64,000 nucleotides of DNA from Parapedobacter tibetensis (GTDB lineage Bacteria > Bacteroidota > Bacteroidia > Sphingobacteriales > Sphingobacteriaceae). Position 1 is the stretch's first letter. Each line of letters begins with the position of its first letter. A program made the translations under genes and the position numbers. The stretch lies in NCBI RefSeq assembly GCF_024643205.1, contig NZ_JAMKQJ010000001.1:558001-622000 (forward strand), read 5' to 3'. The notes beneath the pieces are model-generated. The model saw only the letters and a program-made list of their open reading frames with translations. It did not search any database and was not told the origin of the DNA. This document shows positions 62,021-64,000 of the stretch, one piece after another.

Positions 62021-62028
62021 TACCTTTG
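62021..62028 (+). promoter_or_regulatory. -7 box (TACCTTTG) before the truncated sensor gene
   Basis: Exact TAnnTTTG, 35 bases before the ATG at 62064; the promoter of the gene remnant still looks intact. Confidence 0.45.
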
Positions 62029-62063
62029 CAGAAAGGAAGTACTAACCGTATTCATCCCATCAC

Positions 62064-62477
62064 ATGTTGGCCAAATTATTCTTGAAGCGAGCCATTCTTA
62101 CTAGCAGTTGTCTTATTCAGGTTTTAACCATAATGGCACAACACCATGTGGCCATACCCCAGATTATCAATTACAATAGCGGCCAATTCAAGGGAGGGCT
62201 GCAGAATTGGGACATTGCACAAGACACACAGGGTATCATGTATTTTGGGAATAATGAAGGCTTGCTCACATTCAATCGCCGATATTGGAACATCCATCCG
62301 TTGCCCAACGCTACCGTGGTGCGTTCGGTAGCCATTGACAGGCAAAACAGGGTATATGTAGGTGGCCAAGACGAATTGGGGTATTTCGAGGCAGACACCA
62401 AAGGATATGCCTCGACAACACAGCATGGCATCAGTGATACGGACAAGGATAGTTTCATGAACCTCTTAAAAAAATAA
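62064..62477 (+). pseudogene. Truncated sensor protein, only the first beta-propeller (Reg_prop) blades
   Basis: A 137-residue frame with a signal region ('SSCLIQVLTIMAQHHVAIPQ') and two propeller repeats: 'NWDIAQDTQGIMYFGNNEGL' and 'VRSVAIDRQNRVYVGGQDEL', the pattern that opens large Bacteroidota sensors with periplasmic propellers (hybrid two-component kinases or Y_Y_Y-domain regulators, usually 900-1400 residues). After 'GYFEADTKG' the sequence leaves the family and stops at 62477. Everything downstream (remaining blades, transmembrane helix, output domain) is missing, so this is a 3'-deleted gene. Confidence 0.65.
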
Positions 62478-62650
62478 ATGTTTTGGGTTGTGCCAGTTTT
62501 AGAGGTTGTTTATTTCGGCAAACAATGCCTTGAAACAGGCAGATTCACTTTCGGCTTCTGCAGGAAAATTCATCCAAAAAAGAGCTAGCATCAGACGTTT
62601 TATGATATAAACCCAACAAAACCCCATATTGGGAATTCAGGATTAATCCC

Positions 62651-62658
62651 TAACTTTG
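62651..62658 (+). promoter_or_regulatory. -7 box (TAACTTTG) for lipA
   Basis: Exact TAnnTTTG with five bases to the lipA ATG at 62664; predicts leaderless or near-leaderless translation. Confidence 0.6.
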
Positions 62659-62663
62659 CCATC

Positions 62664-63545
62664 ATGATTGAACTACCGGTTATCCCAGCAAACCAGCTGC
62701 AACGCAAGCCCGATTGGTTGCGCGTAAAGCTACCCGTAGGTAAGGAATACAGGCATGTGCGCGGTCTAGTCGATGAGCACAAACTGCATACCATCTGCGA
62801 AAGCGGCAATTGCCCCAATATGGGGGAATGCTGGGGGGCGGGTACCGCGACATTCATGATTTTGGGCAATATCTGTACCCGTTCTTGTTCTTTTTGTGCA
62901 GTGGCCACGGGCCGACCGCTGGCGGTGGATTTGGACGAGCCCAACCGGGTGGCACAATCGGTGAAACTCATGCAGGTCAAACATTGTGTCATTACTTCGG
63001 TTGACCGCGATGACCTCAAAGATGGTGGTTCCATTATTTGGGCGGAAACCGTCAACGCCATCCGCCGTGAAAGTCCGGACACTACCTTAGAAACCCTCAT
63101 CCCTGATTTCAAAGGACAGTGGGAAAATCTTGAACGTGTGCTGGCCGTACGGCCTGAAGTAGTATCGCACAATCTAGAAACCGTGCGCCGCCTCACCCGC
63201 GAGGTGCGGATACAGGCCAAATATGACCGTAGCCTTGAATGCCTACGCCATATATCGGCTGCAGGATTACGTACCAAATCGGGCATCATGCTTGGTTTCG
63301 GAGAAACCGAAACGGATGTTATTGAAGCCATGACCGATCTTTATGAAGCCGGTGTACACATCCTCACCCTCGGCCAATACCTGCAACCTACAAAAGCCCA
63401 TCATCCAGTAGTGGAATGGGTCACACCTGATCAATTCAAATACTATCAGGAAGTTGGTCTGCGCATGGGCTTCAAATACGTGGAAAGCGGCCCATTGGTT
63501 CGTTCTTCATACCATGCCGAGAAGCATTTGTTTGATATGCAGTAA
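62664..63545 (+). CDS. lipA: Lipoyl synthase
   Basis: Radical-SAM enzyme of 293 residues that inserts two sulphurs into protein-bound octanoyl groups. Both iron-sulphur clusters are visible: the auxiliary cluster cysteines in 'HTICESGNCPNMGECW' (C-x4-C-x5-C) and the radical-SAM CxxxCxxC in 'NICTRSCSFCAVATGRP'. The conserved end 'ESGPLVRSSYHAEKHL' carries the RSSYxA serine that ligates the auxiliary cluster. Other family blocks include 'ITSVDRDDLKDGGS' and 'GIMLGFGETETDVIEAM'. Stands as a single gene with its own promoter; the next gene converges on it. Confidence 0.97.
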   Translation: MIELPVIPANQLQRKPDWLRVKLPVGKEYRHVRGLVDEHKLHTICESGNCPNMGECWGAGTATFMILGNICTRSCSFCAVATGRPLAVDLDEPNRVAQSVKLMQVKHCVITSVDRDDLKDGGSIIWAETVNAIRRESPDTTLETLIPDFKGQWENLERVLAVRPEVVSHNLETVRRLTREVRIQAKYDRSLECLRHISAAGLRTKSGIMLGFGETETDVIEAMTDLYEAGVHILTLGQYLQPTKAHHPVVEWVTPDQFKYYQEVGLRMGFKYVESGPLVRSSYHAEKHLFDMQ

Positions 63546-63556
63546 CGATCCAAACG

Positions 63557-64000
63557 TTAGCGGATGATTTCCTGCACATGCTTTTCGATATTCTCGCTAA
63601 TTTTGGCTATCGGTAAGTCATCCGGATCTTCACCGAAGGGTTCTTCAATGGATTCAGCAATGAGCTCCAATGAAGCCATTACATAGAAGACAAACGGCAC
63701 AGCAGCAATTACAAAATACCCCATAGAAAACACATAACCCAATGGAAGGGTGGTCACATAGACAATAATGAATTTCTTGATAAACGAGCTATAGGACCAA
63801 GGTATCGGTGTGTTTTTTATCCGCTCACAAGCTCCGCAAATGTCTGTCAGTGCAAGCAATTCATTGTTTATGACGATTAGCTGGTCGCCCGTGATATGCC
63901 CTTCCTTATATAAGCGATTCATCCTATTATACATCAAGGAGGCCACTTGGTTCGGGCCATGTTTACGGTTATCCAACTGTTCAAATTCTGGATGTGCTTT
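63557..64000 (-). CDS. Bestrophin-family anion channel, C-terminal half (runs off the window)
   Basis: The frame is open to the end of the window, so only about 147 C-terminal residues are seen. Bestrophin/UPF0187 motifs: 'DICGACERIKNTPIPWSYSS' (the GxCExxKxTPIP block), two membrane stretches ('FIKKFIIVYVTTLPLGYVFS', 'GYFVIAAVPFVFYVMASLEL') and 'AESIEEPFGEDPDDLPIAKI', the acidic cluster that in bestrophins binds Ca2+. In bacteria these are pentameric inner-membrane ion channels of uncertain physiological role. Converges on lipA with an 11-base gap. Confidence 0.9.
   Translation of the reverse strand, partial: KAHPEFEQLDNRKHGPNQVASLMYNRMNRLYKEGHITGDQLIVINNELLALTDICGACERIKNTPIPWSYSSFIKKFIIVYVTTLPLGYVFSMGYFVIAAVPFVFYVMASLELIAESIEEPFGEDPDDLPIAKISENIEKHVQEIIR

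Noticed and set aside
61927..62097. Small frame starting MNMSIIDWGI before the truncated sensor
   Set aside because: It runs through the -7 box and into the signal peptide of the next gene; no family, so probably chance.

Overview
The window reads as chromosomal DNA of a Bacteroidota bacterium, most likely Sphingobacteriales (a Parapedobacter- or Olivibacter-like organism is my guess, not shown). Evidence: SusC/SusD with FecR and an ECF sigma factor, many TAnnTTTG -7 boxes with little Shine-Dalgarno signal, lipoproteins of the 'SCxK' type, Bacteroidota-style Rhs genes, and families such as DUF4254 and DUF5672. No rRNA, tRNA, insertion sequence or CRISPR array was seen.

Layout. 0-5.6 kb: housekeeping genes (ArfB, a dicarboxylate/amino-acid symporter, an MnmC-like methyltransferase, a SlyD-like isomerase, a YyaL/DUF255 protein, a SixA-like phosphatase). 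6-11.4 kb: accessory DNA with an S41 lipoprotein protease, a 1.7-kb gene-poor stretch holding a 21-bp-period repeat array and decayed reading frames, a MACPF pore-forming lipoprotein, and a deleted second S41 gene. 11.5-25 kb: a cell-surface glycan island of glycosyltransferases (GT11, GT2, GT4, GT9) with DUF268, DUF5672 and DUF4254 proteins, arranged as blocks of overlapping genes on both strands. 25.2-31.2 kb: an AraC regulator and a four-gene trans-4-hydroxy-L-proline catabolic operon. 31.2-34.7 kb: UvrB, uracil phosphoribosyltransferase, a YkuK-like RNase H-fold protein. 34.65-51.5 kb: a polysaccharide utilisation locus on the minus strand: ECF sigma, FecR, SusC with an STN domain, SusD, an FAD lipoprotein, two tandem clan-A glycosidases, an Ig-like lipoprotein, the cut-off start of a probable sulfatase, and upstream a complete sulfatase and a GH20 hexosaminidase. 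51.8-61.2 kb: an orphan helicase-associated-repeat protein, then a polymorphic-toxin locus of two fibre-like proteins, an SpvB/YD-repeat protein, a DUF6443-Rhs protein with an AT-rich toxin tip, and a probable immunity gene. 61.2-62.5 kb: a second 21-bp-period array, a 22-bp duplication and a truncated sensor gene. 62.6-64 kb: LipA and the C-terminal half of a bestrophin.

The most notable items are (a) the MACPF gene directly beside a lipopolysaccharide-type glycosyltransferase island, an arrangement known from Bacteroides BSAP toxins; (b) two long non-homologous arrays with an exact 21-bp period and no indels (8142-8708 and 61254-61736), which I cannot assign to a known element; and (c) the Rhs toxin/immunity locus next to the second array. 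Function calls come from motif recognition by eye; no search was run.
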